Source: Paracoccaceae bacterium
Lineage (GTDB): Bacteria > Pseudomonadota > Alphaproteobacteria > Rhodobacterales > Rhodobacteraceae
Length of the DNA: 64,000 bases
NCBI GenBank assembly: GCA_016744015.1
Contig: JADGFD010000006.1
Coordinates: forward strand, 1 to 64,000
Direction of reading: 5' to 3'
Part shown: piece after piece, positions 44,658 through 53,374 of the stretch
Position numbering within the stretch: the first letter of the stretch is position 1
How the letters are laid out: each line of letters opens with the position of its first letter
Translations under genes and position numbers: made by a program
The notes under the pieces: generated by a model
The model's input: only the letters and a program-made list of their open reading frames with translations
Databases searched by the model: none
Told to the model about the DNA's origin: nothing

Positions 44658-44864
44658 ATGCTTAAGAAAAACGTTGGCGCTGTTGAGCGCATTCTCCGCC
44701 TTGCCGTGGGCGTTGCCGCCCTTGTTGCTTTTTTCATGCTGCCAGAGGCCTCTTATCGCTATTGGTTGCTGATCGGCATCATCCCTCTGGCCACTGGCTT
44801 GCTTTCGAGCTGCCCGCTTTATACCATTTTTGGTATTAGCACCTGCAAAGTGAAATCCGAGTAA
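44658..44864 (+). CDS. DUF2892 (YgaP-like) small membrane protein
   Basis: This 68-residue inner-membrane protein matches DUF2892: MLKKNVGAVERILRLAVGVA, two membrane segments (about 14-31 and 35-52), and the conserved Cys pair in LLSSCPLYTIFGISTCKVK. Related domains are fused to rhodanese in YgaP. AAGGA lies before the start. It sits between two related P-loop genes on the opposite strand, converging with the second. Its role is probably in sulfur or envelope physiology; this is not established. Confidence 0.85.
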   Translation: MLKKNVGAVERILRLAVGVAALVAFFMLPEASYRYWLLIGIIPLATGLLSSCPLYTIFGISTCKVKSE

Positions 44865-44895
44865 ATCAGCTTGGCTTGCATCATGGGCGCAGGGG

Positions 44896-45423
44896 CTAGG
44901 CCTTTGCGCTCTTTTTATTTAGCCGCTCCAAATAAGCAGCCACCTGCGCGCGGCTTTTCAGGTGAACTGCGCTCACATGCAGCGGCAGGTTTCGCATCAA
45001 AGTTACATCTTTGGGCCGCGAGCGCCAATAATAGCCACCTACCCAATAGAATATAAAGCTAGCGCTAAAACGCTCGGGGCAATTTGCTCCCATATCGGGG
45101 CGGGTTCGGCCGCGATAGCGCCACGACCGCGCCAGCACCCGCCACATGCGCAGCCATGTGGGCAGGTCGAGCCAGATCACATGGTCAGCACGCGCGATCC
45201 GCGCTTCAAAGGTGCTGTGGTGGTTGCCATCAAAAATCCAAGCCTCACACGCGGTGGCCGCCAATACCAGCGCACGGGTTTCCTCTTTGCTGCGCGGCAC
45301 CCAGCCCGGCTTCCAATACATCGGGTCAATATGCACTACCGGCAACCCTGTGATCGCACCAATATTGCGCGCCAACGTGGATTTGCCAGAGCCCGAGCCG
45401 CCAAAAACCATCACCCGTTTCAT
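44896..45423 (-). CDS. P-loop NTPase, adenylate kinase-like (topology modulation family), paralog B
   Basis: This 175-residue protein resembles paralog A: Walker A in MKRVMVFGGSGSGKSTLARN, LPVVHIDPMYWKPGWVPRSK, WIFDGNHHSTFEARIARADH, and a C-terminal AVHLKSRAQVAAYLERL. Acid and His residues of the lid differ from paralog A, so the two may act on different substrates. It is encoded just downstream of the acyl-CoA synthetase, overlapping it by 4 bp, so it belongs to that transcription unit. Confidence 0.8.
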   Translation of the reverse strand: MKRVMVFGGSGSGKSTLARNIGAITGLPVVHIDPMYWKPGWVPRSKEETRALVLAATACEAWIFDGNHHSTFEARIARADHVIWLDLPTWLRMWRVLARSWRYRGRTRPDMGANCPERFSASFIFYWVGGYYWRSRPKDVTLMRNLPLHVSAVHLKSRAQVAAYLERLNKKSAKA

Positions 45424-47030
45424 TTGGGTTTTAGCTCGCGACGCATGATTTTCCCTGTCGCTGTCATCGGCAAGGCCTCAATAAACTCGATCTCGCGCGG
45501 GGCAACATGCGGAGATATCCGCTCCCGCACCCGCAAGATCAATTCCTGTTTTAGCGCTTCATCCCCCGGCCCACTAAGCACCACAAAGGCCTTCACCACT
45601 TCGGTGCGCACCTTGTCCGGCATGCCGATCACCGCCGCCATCGCCACGGCCTCATGCCCCACAAGGCAGTCCTCAATTTCAGAAGGCCCTATCCGGTAGC
45701 CCGAGGAGGTTATCACATCATCTGATCGCGCCGAGAAATGGAAATAGCCATCCTCGTCCTCAAGGCCGACATCGCCCGTCAGCATCCAGTCCCCCACAAA
45801 TTTCTCGGCGGTTTTCTCGGGCTGGTTCCAATATTCTAGAAACATCTGCGGCAGGCCACGCTTCACCGCAATTTCACCAGTTTCGCCAATCGGCAATGGC
45901 TGGCCGTTCTCATCAAGAATTGCCACCTCAACCCCAATAGTTGCCTTGCCCGTAGAGCCAGCGCGCGGGGTAAACACCTCATGCGAATTCCCCAGCACAA
46001 GGTTGCATTCTGTTTGGCCATAAAACTCGTTTATAGTCGTGCCAAGCCGCGCACGGCCCCAGTCCAAAAGCTCTGCCCCCAAGGCCTCGCCGCCCGAACC
46101 AACCGAGCGTAGCGCAACAGGTTGTGCCGTGCTTTGCCGCATCAGCTTTAGCGCGGTTGGCGGTAAAAACGTATTGCGAATGCTTAGGCGCTCGATCAGC
46201 GCAAAGGCATCATCAGGGTCAAACTTGCCCATCCGGTGCGCCACCAGCGGCACACCGTAATTGAGCGCAGGCATCATCACATTGGTGAGGCCGCCCATCC
46301 AGGCCCAATCGGCTGGCGTCCAGAGCTTATCTCCCTTTTGCGGCATAAAATTATGGTGCGTTTCCACCCCCGGCAAATGCCCCAGCAGCACCTTATGCCC
46401 ATGTAACGCCCCCTTGGGCGGGCCAGTGGTGCCGCTGGTATAGCTGATAAAAGCTGGGTCATTCAGCGTGGTTTCTGCCATCTCGCAGGCGTCTTTGGCC
46501 TTACCAAGCTCCTGCCAAAAACCGCGCACGCCCCTTTCCCGCTGGTCAATCGAGTAGACAGCCTCCAGTGCTGGCAGCTCATCCTGAATGCCAAGCACCT
46601 TATGCAGGTTTGCCCCATCTGTCACCACCGCCTTGGCGCCTGAATCTGAAAGCCGATAGCGCAAGCCATCTTCGCCAAAAAGCGTAAACAACGGCACCGC
46701 CACCGCCCCCAGCTTATAGCACGCCAAATGCGTTAAAATCGTTTCCGGCGTTTGCGGCAATAGCACGGCACAGCGGTCGCCCCGCCCTAACCCATGCCCC
46801 GCTAAAGCATTGGCCAAGCGGCTAGAGGCCCTTGATAGCTGGATATATGTATATTCCCGCTGCTCTCCGTCTGGCCGAATATAGATCAGCGCCACGCGCT
46901 CCGGCGCGGCTCGCGCCCAGCGTTCGCAAATCTGCTCGGCAATATTATAGCGCGCTGGCTTAGGCCAGTGGAACCCCGCGCGCATCGCACTCCAATTGTT
47001 CGATTTTTGCACCAGCCGTTCAGAAATCAT
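45420..47030 (-). CDS. Acyl-CoA synthetase (AMP-binding), medium-chain/AcsM-like
   Basis: This 536-residue ANL enzyme has the P-loop motif ISYTSGTTGPPKGALHG (about residues 192-208), the adenylation motif NEFYGQTECNLVLGNS, the hinge SGYRIGPSEIEDC, and the catalytic lysine in LPMTATGKIMRRELK at the C-terminus. The order of motifs resembles medium-chain and benzoate-CoA-ligase-like enzymes rather than acetyl-CoA synthetase. GGGAGGGG stands before the ATG at 47030. It overlaps the P-loop paralog B gene by 4 bp and diverges from moaA. The acid it activates is unknown. Confidence 0.88.
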   Translation of the reverse strand: MISERLVQKSNNWSAMRAGFHWPKPARYNIAEQICERWARAAPERVALIYIRPDGEQREYTYIQLSRASSRLANALAGHGLGRGDRCAVLLPQTPETILTHLACYKLGAVAVPLFTLFGEDGLRYRLSDSGAKAVVTDGANLHKVLGIQDELPALEAVYSIDQRERGVRGFWQELGKAKDACEMAETTLNDPAFISYTSGTTGPPKGALHGHKVLLGHLPGVETHHNFMPQKGDKLWTPADWAWMGGLTNVMMPALNYGVPLVAHRMGKFDPDDAFALIERLSIRNTFLPPTALKLMRQSTAQPVALRSVGSGGEALGAELLDWGRARLGTTINEFYGQTECNLVLGNSHEVFTPRAGSTGKATIGVEVAILDENGQPLPIGETGEIAVKRGLPQMFLEYWNQPEKTAEKFVGDWMLTGDVGLEDEDGYFHFSARSDDVITSSGYRIGPSEIEDCLVGHEAVAMAAVIGMPDKVRTEVVKAFVVLSGPGDEALKQELILRVRERISPHVAPREIEFIEALPMTATGKIMRRELKPK

Positions 47031-47140
47031 GCCATCCCCTCCCCCGTTAAGCCCCTCACATTAAGCCGATATATCCGCAACACAACCCCTTGCGTATCGC
47101 CCTATTGCGGCGTAGTTTTAGCGGAACGAAAGGCCGCATT

Positions 47141-48148
47141 ATGTCCACCCCCCAACTTATCGACCCCTTCCAGCGCAAAGTTTCTTACTTGCGGGTTTCC
47201 GTAACAGACCGCTGCGATTTTCGCTGCTACTATTGCATGGCTGAAGAAATGACCTTTTTGCCAAAAAAAGAGCTGCTCACGCTGGAAGAACTGGACCGTA
47301 TGTGCAGCACTTTTGTGAATATGGGGGTAACCAAGCTGCGCATAACCGGCGGGGAGCCTTTGGTGCGCAAAGGCATCATGACCTTTTTTCAAAGCATGTC
47401 CCGCCACCTGAAATCCGGCGCCTTAAAAGAGCTAACGCTGACCACCAACGGCTCCCAGCTCAGCCGCTTCGCCCAGCCGCTTTACGAGTGCGGCGTGCGG
47501 CGGGTGAATATTTCGATTGATACCCTTAATGCGAAAAAGTTCGGTAAAATTACCAAGCGTGGCGATTTTGCCAAAGTTATGGCAGGCATTGATGCCGCTG
47601 ATAAAGCTGGCCTACAAATCAAGCTAAATGCCGTGGCGCTCAAAGGCACCAACGACGACGAGCTGCATGATATGGTCGAATGGGCTGGCCAACGCGGGTT
47701 TGACCTCACCTGGATCGAAGTGATGCCGATGGGCGATATGGGCGAGGCCGACCGCCTAGATCAATACTGGCCCCTTTCCGAAATCCGCAAGCAGCTCAAA
47801 GAGCGCTGGACGGTTGAGGATATCCCGCTCAATACCGGCGGCCCCGCCACCTATGTGCGCATAAAAGAAACCGGTGGTCGTGTGGGGTTCATCACGCCCC
47901 TCACCCATAATTTCTGCGAAAGCTGCAATCGCGTGCGCCTTACCTGCACGGGCCAGCTTTTCCTATGCCTCGGCCAGGAAGACGCCGCCGACCTGCGCGC
48001 CGCCATGCGCGACCATGAGGGCAACGAGGCCCTGATCGCCGAAATCAAAGCCGCCATTGCGCGCAAGCCCAAGGGCCATGATTTTGACTATTCCCGCCAA
48101 GTGATCGAAGGCGAGATGACTCGCCACATGAACCACACCGGCGGCTAG
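47141..48148 (+). CDS. moaA: GTP 3',8-cyclase MoaA
   Basis: This 335-residue radical-SAM enzyme catalyses the first step of molybdenum cofactor synthesis. The first [4Fe-4S] motif is CDFRCYYC near residues 26-33 and the second cluster region is [20 protein letters not shown]; the C-terminal Gly-Gly (HTGG) required for activity is present. [14 protein letters not shown] and [10 protein letters not shown] are also typical. GAAAGG precedes the ATG at 47141. It stands alone, divergent from the acyl-CoA synthetase gene. Confidence 0.97.
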   Translation: MSTPQLIDPFQRKVSYLRVSVTDRCDFRCYYCMAEEMTFLPKKELLTLEELDRMCSTFVNMGVTKLRITGGEPLVRKGIMTFFQSMSRHLKSGALKELTLTTNGSQLSRFAQPLYECGVRRVNISIDTLNAKKFGKITKRGDFAKVMAGIDAADKAGLQIKLNAVALKGTNDDELHDMVEWAGQRGFDLTWIEVMPMGDMGEADRLDQYWPLSEIRKQLKERWTVEDIPLNTGGPATYVRIKETGGRVGFITPLTHNFCESCNRVRLTCTGQLFLCLGQEDAADLRAAMRDHEGNEALIAEIKAAIARKPKGHDFDYSRQVIEGEMTRHMNHTGG

Positions 48149-48331
48149 CCACAAGCGCAGTGGTTGCAGGGCGGCGCGGGCAAGGCCTCGCAAAACAGTG
48201 CTTAGCTCAACGCGCCGCCACCGGACGTTCCGCTGGTGCCAATAATGTGGTATAACGCTGATGTGATCACCAAAATCAGCTACACCCATATATAGTTGAT
48301 TATCACATCCATAAAAACAGGGGAGAACACC
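48149..48331 (+). promoter_or_regulatory. Intergenic region with inverted arms before the cytochrome genes
   Basis: The 183-bp gap holds GATGTGAT (48260-48267) and ATCACATC (48302-48309) as an inverted pair 34 bp apart; the first arm overlaps the palindrome GTGATCAC (48263-48270). These resemble Crp/Fnr-type half sites loosely. No gene is supported here. Confidence 0.35.
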
Positions 48332-48781
48332 ATGAATATCAAAAAACTAGCCGCCATTTCCGCGACCGCCCTCGCCTTTGCCGCCAGTGCCACTGGCGGC
48401 GGCCACTCACCCATTGAGCAGCGTATTGCTGCGATGAAAGCCGTAGGAGGCCAAATGCGCACCCTAGGTGGCATGGCCCAAGGCAAGGTCGATTATGATG
48501 ATTTTGCGGCCCTTTCTGCCCTTGAAATCATGCGCGACGCCGCCATAACCGCCCGCCCACTTTTCCCCACAGGCACTGAAATGGGCTTTGACACCCGCGC
48601 CAAGCCCGAAATTTGGGCCGAGGGCTCTGATTTTGACGCCATCATGGGCCAGCTCATTGCCAACCTAGATGCCGCCATCGCCGCCGAGCCCGCCGACCTC
48701 GCCAGCTATCGCCCGCTCTTTGGGGCCATTGCCGGCACTTGCAAATCCTGCCACGAGAAATATCGTGCGCCTGAGAACTAA
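48332..48781 (+). CDS. Cytochrome c class II (cytochrome c')
   Basis: This 149-residue periplasmic protein has a signal peptide (MNIKKLAAISATALAFAASA) and a single C-terminal heme motif CKSCHEKYR, the hallmark of class II cytochromes c, a four-helix bundle. The N-terminal IEQRIAAMKAVGGQMRTLGG is typical. Such proteins bind nitric oxide or act in electron transfer. GGGGAGAA precedes the ATG at 48332. Its 3' end overlaps a diheme cytochrome gene by 17 bp, so the two are coupled. Confidence 0.92.
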   Translation: MNIKKLAAISATALAFAASATGGGHSPIEQRIAAMKAVGGQMRTLGGMAQGKVDYDDFAALSALEIMRDAAITARPLFPTGTEMGFDTRAKPEIWAEGSDFDAIMGQLIANLDAAIAAEPADLASYRPLFGAIAGTCKSCHEKYRAPEN

Positions 48782-49658
48782 GGCCCTTATCGCGGCCAGC
48801 CTCACGGGGCTGGCCGCGTGGTTTTTATCGGCCCCCAACCCGCTTGACCGAAATGAATGGCAAGGCCATGCGGGAAACCTCGCGCGAGGTGAGCAGGTGT
48901 TTAATATCGGCGGCTGTGCCTCCTGCCATATGGAAAAAGGGGCCAAAGGCGAGGCGAGGCTACAACTTGGCGGCGGCCAAGCCTTTGCAACCCCGTTTGG
49001 CACATTCTACGCCCCCAATATTTCCCCCAGCGAAAGCGGCATCGCCAGCTGGAATGCGCTTGACCTTGCCAACGCCCTGCTGCGCGGCGTCAGCCCCAAG
49101 CAAACGCATTATTACCCCGCCTTCCCCTATGGCTCCTATACCCGCCTCGCCGAGCAAGATATCGCAGATCTCATGCTTTATCTAAAAACCCTTCCGCCGG
49201 TTGACCAAGCCAACCACCCCCATGATCTCCCGTTTCCCTTTAATATCCGCCGCAGCAACGGCTTTTGGAAGCTCCTATTTTTAAGCGACGCGCCCATTGC
49301 TGAAAGCACTGAACCACGTGGGCAATATCTGGTTGAGGGCCTCGGCCATTGCGGTGAGTGTCACACCCCCCGCAATGCGCTTGGCGGCCTTGACCGCAGT
49401 CGCTGGCTCGCGGGCGCACCCAATCCTGAAGGCAAAGGCCGCATTCCCAACCTCACCCCCGGTGGGAGCTTGGCTAACTGGAGCGTTGAAGACATCGCCT
49501 ATTATCTCGAATCAGGCTTCACACCTGAATTTGATACTGCCGGCAGCACCATGGTTGAAGTCATCGAAAACCTGGCGCAAGCCTCCCCCGAGGATCGTCT
49601 TGCTATTGCCCACTATTTAAAGGCCATCCCTGCCCTTGCCGATGCACCCAAACCATAG
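48765..49658 (+). CDS. Diheme cytochrome c, membrane-anchored
   Basis: This 297-residue protein has an N-terminal membrane anchor or signal (about residues 4-20, KALIAASLTGLAAWFLSAP) and two c-type heme motifs, CASCH (near residue 44) and CGECH (near 199). The surrounding patterns GGGQAFATPFGTFYAPNISP and KGRIPNLTPGGSLANWSVED match the diheme cytochromes that accept electrons from alcohol or sugar dehydrogenases. No ATG fits: the GTG at 48765 with GAG upstream is chosen, overlapping the cytochrome c' gene by 17 bp. The partner is likely that cytochrome or a periplasmic oxidase. Confidence 0.88.
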   Translation: MRLRTKALIAASLTGLAAWFLSAPNPLDRNEWQGHAGNLARGEQVFNIGGCASCHMEKGAKGEARLQLGGGQAFATPFGTFYAPNISPSESGIASWNALDLANALLRGVSPKQTHYYPAFPYGSYTRLAEQDIADLMLYLKTLPPVDQANHPHDLPFPFNIRRSNGFWKLLFLSDAPIAESTEPRGQYLVEGLGHCGECHTPRNALGGLDRSRWLAGAPNPEGKGRIPNLTPGGSLANWSVEDIAYYLESGFTPEFDTAGSTMVEVIENLAQASPEDRLAIAHYLKAIPALADAPKP

Positions 49659-49706
49659 ACAATCCAAGCAGCAACCGATAGAAGTTTGGCAAAATATGGA
49701 GCGCGC

Positions 49707-50573
49707 ATGGGTTATATAATCGGGGTAGACGGCGGTGGCACGGGGTGCCGCGCCGCAGTGGCAGATAACGCCGGAAATGTGCTTGCACGCGCCGAAGGCG
49801 GAGCTGCCAACATTGCCACCAATTTTGAGCTCGCACGCACTAATATCCTGCGCACAATTTCGTTGGCCTTTGTAAATGCCGGCATTCCCAAGCCTGATCT
49901 GGAAACCGCCACCGCCGTGCTTGGCCTCGCAGGTGCCAACCTTGGCGACTACAGCAACCGCCTGCACGCCAGCCTGCCCTTTTCCAAAACCCACATTGTT
50001 TCAGATGCCGAAACCACGCTTGTAGGCGCGATTGGTGAGGCTGACGGCATCATCGGGGCCATCGGCACTGGCTCTGTTTATGGCCGCCGCGAGCACGGCA
50101 TTTTCACCCAGCTCGGCGGCTGGGGCTTTCTGCTGGGGGATGACGGCTCAGGTGCGCGGCTCGGGCGCGACATGCTGCATCTGGCCATTAAGGCCTTTGA
50201 TGGCTTGGTAGAGCACTCCCCCCTAACGCGTGAGATTATTGAGGAATATCAAGGCTCGCCTATGAATATCGTTGAGCAAGCCCAAACCTTCGCCCCCAAA
50301 GATTTTGGCCAGTTCGCCCCGCGCGTCGTTGCGGCGGCCAATGCCGGTGACGCTAACGCCGAAGTGATCCTCGCGCAGCACACCGATGTTGTGCGCAAAA
50401 GCCTGGACGCCGTTGGCTTTGCCCCCTCAAAAGCGTTTTGCATGCTTGGCGGCTTGGGAAATGTCTATCTTGAGCGCCTGCCAGAGCGCTATCGGCAAGC
50501 AGCCCACAAGCCGCAAGGCAACGCGCTTGACGGTGCCATTTCACTGGCGCTTACCTTATCTCAAAACAAATAA
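49707..50573 (+). CDS. BadF/BadG/BcrA/BcrD-type ATPase, N-acetylglucosamine kinase-like
   Basis: This 288-residue protein has the actin-like ATPase fold with phosphate motif GVDGGGTGCRAAVADNAGN (residues 5-23) and GLAGANLGDYSN, then IIGAIGTGSVYGRREHG and LLGDDGSGARLGRDML. These are typical of N-acetylglucosamine or glucosamine kinases in the BadF group; activase-type members are longer and have iron-sulfur cysteines, which are absent. TGGAG is near the ATG at 49707. Its terminator at 50615 separates it from a convergent peptide transporter operon. A role in amino-sugar or murein recycling is inferred. Confidence 0.85.
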   Translation: MGYIIGVDGGGTGCRAAVADNAGNVLARAEGGAANIATNFELARTNILRTISLAFVNAGIPKPDLETATAVLGLAGANLGDYSNRLHASLPFSKTHIVSDAETTLVGAIGEADGIIGAIGTGSVYGRREHGIFTQLGGWGFLLGDDGSGARLGRDMLHLAIKAFDGLVEHSPLTREIIEEYQGSPMNIVEQAQTFAPKDFGQFAPRVVAAANAGDANAEVILAQHTDVVRKSLDAVGFAPSKAFCMLGGLGNVYLERLPERYRQAAHKPQGNALDGAISLALTLSQNK

Positions 50574-50778
50574 GAATTGGGGCTTGCTCTTCAGGGGGGA
50601 GCGCGTGCGCGCGAGGGGGCGGAACGCCCCCCATTTTTGTTTCCGGTTCAAATGAATGGCCATTCGCTGCCTTTTGCAGCACTCAAACGCAAATGGCCAT
50701 ACTTTATTATGATTGCCCCGGAAACACTTAGCCGAGCGTAGCGAGGCCACGCCCAACTGCCGAAGACAGGCGGGAGCT
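50574..50778. other. Intergenic region with terminator and repeats
   Basis: Between the kinase and the convergent ABC operon lie the terminator at 50615-50637 and two near-repeats of AATGGCCAT (about 50656 and 50692). No gene is supported. Confidence 0.5.
50615..50637 (+). terminator. Rho-independent terminator after the kinase gene
   Basis: GGGGGCG/CGCCCCC pair around a short GAA loop, followed by CATTTTT. Confidence 0.8.
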
Positions 50779-51636
50779 CTAGCTTGCGGCGCGCTCTGCC
50801 CGCCTAACCTTGCGCCGCGCCATTTCCTTGCGCGGGTCTGGAATAGGAATCGACGCAATCAGCTTTTGCGTATACGCATGCTTTGGTTGTTCAATCACCT
50901 GCTGTGATGTGCCAATTTCCACAACATTACCAAAGTAAAGCACCATAATCCGGTCACTAATATGCTTCACCACACTCAGATCATGCGCGATAAACAGCAG
51001 CGAAATCCCCAGCTCTTTTTGCAAGGCCATCAGCAGGTTCACCACTTGCGCCTGCACCGATACATCCAGCGCCGACACCGGCTCGTCACAAATGATCAGC
51101 TTCGGGTTGGTTATAAGCGCCCGCGCAATCCCGATGCGCTGGCACTGCCCACCGGAAAATTCATGCGGATACCGGTTGATCTGGCTCGGGTCCATCCCGA
51201 CCTTTTCCAGCATGGCTTTCACCTTTTCCCGCCGCTCCGTTTTGCCCATGCCCTTAAAATGGGTTTTCAGCGGTTCGGCAATAATCTCGCCGCAGGTCAT
51301 GCGCGGATTAAGCGAGGCCAGCGGATCTTGAAAGATCATCTGAATGTCTTTGCGCACGGCCAGCATGTCAGCGTCTGACAAGCTCAGCAGGTCGCGCCCC
51401 ATCCACACAGCTTCGCCCGAGGTCGCTTTCACCAGCCGTATAATGCTCCGCGCCAGCGTGGATTTCCCACAGCCGCTTTCCCCAACAATCCCTAAGGTCT
51501 CCCCCGGCATCAGGTCAAATGTCACCCCATCTACAGCTTTCAGCTTTTTCGTTTTGGGAAATATCCCGCCCGCAGCATCATCGCGCACGTCAAACCAGAC
51601 CTTCATGTCTTTAACGCTCAATATAGGCTCGCTCAT
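50779..51636 (-). CDS. Oligopeptide ABC transporter ATP-binding protein, OppF type
   Basis: This 285-residue ATPase has Walker [10 protein letters not shown] (near residues 53-61), signature FSGGQCQRIGIA, and Walker B IICDEPVSALDVS. The Gln-Cys-Gln in the signature is a small deviation from QRQR. The OppF-type C-terminus with YTQKLIASIPIPDP is present; it lacks the iron-sulfur cysteines. It overlaps the OppD-type gene by 4 bp and is the last gene of the operon. Confidence 0.94.
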   Translation of the reverse strand: MSEPILSVKDMKVWFDVRDDAAGGIFPKTKKLKAVDGVTFDLMPGETLGIVGESGCGKSTLARSIIRLVKATSGEAVWMGRDLLSLSDADMLAVRKDIQMIFQDPLASLNPRMTCGEIIAEPLKTHFKGMGKTERREKVKAMLEKVGMDPSQINRYPHEFSGGQCQRIGIARALITNPKLIICDEPVSALDVSVQAQVVNLLMALQKELGISLLFIAHDLSVVKHISDRIMVLYFGNVVEIGTSQQVIEQPKHAYTQKLIASIPIPDPRKEMARRKVRRAERAAS

Positions 51637-52472
51637 GATTTGCCTCCTTCAAGAAAATCATAAGAAACGGTGGAGAGCGTTTGCACGTCTTGGTCAAGCC
51701 GCGGCACAGCCTCCAGCAAGCCTTTGGTATAGGGGTGCTGTGGGTTGTCAAACAAGTCTAGCGTCGGGCGGTATTCCATCACATTGCCGCCAAACATTAC
51801 CAAAGTCTCTTCGCAGCTGCCGGCGACAATCCCCATATCATGCGTAATCAAAATAATCGCCATGCCAAAATCTTCTTGCAGGTCAATCAAGAGGTCCATG
51901 ATCTCGGCTTGCACGGTTACATCCAGCGCCGTTGTCGGCTCATCAGCAATCAGCAGTTTTGGCCTGCATAGCAGTGACATCGCGATCATCACACGCTGCC
52001 GCATCCCACCCGAAAACTCATGTGGATACATGTGCACGCGGCTGGCGGCATCCGGTATTTGCACCGCATCCAGCATCTTGATACTTTCCTTTAACGCCTC
52101 AGCTTTGCTCAGGCCTTTATGATGGATAAGCACCTCTGATAGCTGCTTGGATATCCGCATATAGGGGTTGAGCGAGGTCATCGGGTCTTGAAAGATCATC
52201 GCGATTTCATTGGCGCGATACCGATTCATTTCCGCTTCGGGCAGGTTAAGAATTTCTTGCCCCATATACTTTACTGAACCCGCCGCATGGCCGTTTTTAG
52301 GTAACAGCCCCAAAATGCTAAAAGCAGATTGGCTTTTGCCCGAGCCGCTTTCGCCAACAATCGCAAGGGTTTTCCCCTCAGCGAGCGAAAAGCTCACATC
52401 ATTTACAGCGTTCACGACCCCGTCAGGGGTGTCAAATTTAACGCTCAGGTTTTTTACATCCAGAATATTCAT
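51633..52472 (-). CDS. Oligopeptide ABC transporter ATP-binding protein, OppD type
   Basis: This 279-residue ATPase has Walker [18 protein letters not shown], signature FSGGMRQRVMIAMSL, and Walker [15 protein letters not shown]. The D-type C-terminal part is shorter than usual, ending DQDVQTLSTVSYDFLEGGKS, so the cysteine-rich OppD tail is missing. It lies 3 bp after OppC and overlaps OppF by 4 bp. It pairs with OppF to power peptide import. Confidence 0.93.
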   Translation of the reverse strand: MNILDVKNLSVKFDTPDGVVNAVNDVSFSLAEGKTLAIVGESGSGKSQSAFSILGLLPKNGHAAGSVKYMGQEILNLPEAEMNRYRANEIAMIFQDPMTSLNPYMRISKQLSEVLIHHKGLSKAEALKESIKMLDAVQIPDAASRVHMYPHEFSGGMRQRVMIAMSLLCRPKLLIADEPTTALDVTVQAEIMDLLIDLQEDFGMAIILITHDMGIVAGSCEETLVMFGGNVMEYRPTLDLFDNPQHPYTKGLLEAVPRLDQDVQTLSTVSYDFLEGGKS

Positions 52473-52475
52473 GGC

Positions 52476-53363
52476 TTACCTGTCCTTCGGGTCTAGCGCA
52501 TCACGCAGCCCGTCACCTATAAAGAAAAAGCTGAAAAGCGTGACCACAAAGAACGCCAGCGGGAAGAGAAGCTGCCACTCGGTATCATAGCGAATGGTGC
52601 CCGCCCCCTCAGAAATGAGCGCACCCCAGCTGGTATTTGGCTCTTGCACACCAAGACCAAGGAACGAGATGAAGCTCTCTGTTAGGATCATAAGCGGGAC
52701 AAGTAACGTCGCGTAGATAGCGACAATACCAAGTAGGTTCGGCACAATATGTCTGCGGATAATTGTGGGGGTATTTACCCCTGTGGCCCGCGCGGCCTCG
52801 ACAAACTCTTTGTTTTTCAGCGTCAGGGTTTGCCCCCGCACAATCCGGCTCATATCAAGCCAGGCCAACATGCCAATGCCGACAAAGATCATAGTCTCGG
52901 AGCGGCCAAAGATCACCAGCAGCAAAATAAGCACAAACATAAACGGGATGGACATGAGAATATCCACGATTCGCATCATTATCTGGTCTGTCCGGCCACC
53001 CACATAGCCCGCCACCGTGCCGTAAACCGTGCCAACAATCACGGCAATAGCCGCGCCAATAACGCCAACTTTAAGCGAAATCTGTGTGCCTTGAAGCACC
53101 CGAGAATAAATATCGCGCCCCAGATCATCGGTGCCAAAAAAATGGCCGGTTTCAAAGGAAGGCCTGCCCAGCGTTGCCGCGCTGCCCATGGTGTTCCAGT
53201 CAATTTCTTCAAAACTCCACACCGCAAAAAATGGGCCAATAAAGGAAATCAGGACAATAGCTGTCAAGGCAATCAAGCCCGCAACTGCGGCTTTATTCTG
53301 GAAGAATCGGCGGCGGGCGTCACTCCAGAGCGAACGGCCTTTAACTTCAGTAACTGTATTCAT
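52476..53363 (-). CDS. Oligopeptide ABC transporter permease, OppC type
   Basis: This 295-residue inner-membrane protein has six membrane segments, the periplasmic motif GHFFGTDDLGRDIYSRVLQG, the EAA loop KEFVEAARATGVNTPTIIRR, and the late FISFLGLGVQEPNTSWGALI. The ATG at 53363 is chosen because GGAGG stands 5 bp before it; a TTG at 53378 is also in frame but weaker. It forms the channel with the OppB-type protein encoded just before it. Confidence 0.94.
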   Translation of the reverse strand: MNTVTEVKGRSLWSDARRRFFQNKAAVAGLIALTAIVLISFIGPFFAVWSFEEIDWNTMGSAATLGRPSFETGHFFGTDDLGRDIYSRVLQGTQISLKVGVIGAAIAVIVGTVYGTVAGYVGGRTDQIMMRIVDILMSIPFMFVLILLLVIFGRSETMIFVGIGMLAWLDMSRIVRGQTLTLKNKEFVEAARATGVNTPTIIRRHIVPNLLGIVAIYATLLVPLMILTESFISFLGLGVQEPNTSWGALISEGAGTIRYDTEWQLLFPLAFFVVTLFSFFFIGDGLRDALDPKDR

Positions 53364-53374
53364 AGCAGCCTCCC

